From positions 124,001-188,000 of the forward strand of contig NZ_VLPK01000006.1 of the NCBI RefSeq assembly GCF_007558865.1: a stretch of DNA of 64,000 nt, read 5' to 3'. This DNA comes from Mucilaginibacter corticis. GTDB lineage: Bacteria; Bacteroidota; Bacteroidia; Sphingobacteriales; Sphingobacteriaceae. Below are positions 63,861 through 64,000 of the stretch, piece after piece. The notes below the pieces were generated by a model that searched no databases, had not been told where the DNA came from, and saw only the letters and a list, made by a program, of their open reading frames with translations. The translations under genes were made by a program, and so were the position numbers. Position 1 is the stretch's first letter. Each line of letters opens with the position of its first letter.

Positions 63861-64000
63861 CGGGATAAACGCGGCCGTTTCTTTTTTACCGAATCCGTGC
63901 CTCGTTCCACTCATGGCTGGCCGGATACCTACAGCATATCGAAAGACGGCCATTTTTACATTACCACTTCGCAGATCAATAAGCAACCGGACAAGTCCTT
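63861..64000 (+). pseudogene. Headless SMP-30/MRJP-like fragment running off the right edge
   Basis: The frame from 63861 is open to the window end and reads FFFTESVPRSTHGWPDTYSI followed by SKDGHFYITTSQINKQP, like the C-terminal propeller of major-royal-jelly/SMP-30-type proteins. A TAG stops the frame at 63858-63860 and no ATG lies between it and the motif; a GTG at 63897 would start inside the domain. I read it as a 5'-truncated remnant; the right part is outside the window. Confidence 0.4.

Overview
The window looks like chromosomal DNA of a Bacteroidota bacterium of the family Sphingobacteriaceae (Mucilaginibacter or Pedobacter type). The reasons are two SusC/RagA systems with STN domains and ECF-sigma/FecR control, a SusD lipoprotein, a type IX secretion sorting domain, lipoproteins with an S-C-x-K-K signal, very weak Shine-Dalgarno sequences, and a serC/DUF1015 gene pair. 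There is no rRNA, intact tRNA, integrase, transposase or CRISPR array. Genus is inference; no search was run.

Layout. 1-3672 (minus): ECF sigma, FecR anti-sigma and a SusC receptor that runs off the left edge. 3763-4361: an XRE regulator divergent from a small alpha-CTD-like protein, with a perfect 24-bp palindrome between them. 4803-18807: an island between two imperfect copies of a dispersed repeat, the left copy abutting a tRNA 3' half. It holds a HEPN-like protein, a NERD-nuclease/helicase, and a phosphorothioation-type set (cysteine desulfurase, DUF4007 protein, giant P-loop ATPase, PAPS-reductase-like protein). Two extra genes sit inside that operon: a double-GHKL ATPase/kinase and a receiver-domain protein. 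18821-20009: an Xre-RES toxin-antitoxin module between 40-bp direct repeats. 20083-24895: core metabolism (threonine dehydrogenase-like SDR, DUF1015, serC; fbp and an Lrp regulator).

24979-39272: a polysaccharide/glycoprotein utilisation locus (GH2, S9 peptidase, SusD, SusC, FecR) whose presumed sigma factor is separated from FecR by an SDR, an AraC-type regulator and an esterase. 40061-46875: a secreted-protein cluster (FN3 lipoprotein, 1467-residue T9SS protein, beta-helix protein) between two further copies of the dispersed repeat, in inverted orientation. 47079-50459: three exported proteins, one a seven-repeat propeller-like lipoprotein. 50618-53639: a graspetide (omega-ester RiPP) cluster with a PAS-LuxR regulator, a precursor carrying three copies of TxTxT[KR]xxxExxDxD, an ATP-grasp ligase and a membrane protein. 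53858-64000: mixed small regulators, an NmrA-like protein, a GH71/99-like hydrolase, an AsmA-like protein, a PAS protein, small proteins, and a headless SMP-30/MRJP-like fragment at the right edge.

The two most interesting systems are the phosphorothioation-type island with a kinase/receiver pair embedded between its ATPase and PAPS-reductase genes, and the three-core graspetide precursor with its ligase. Functions of both are inferred from motifs and gene order.
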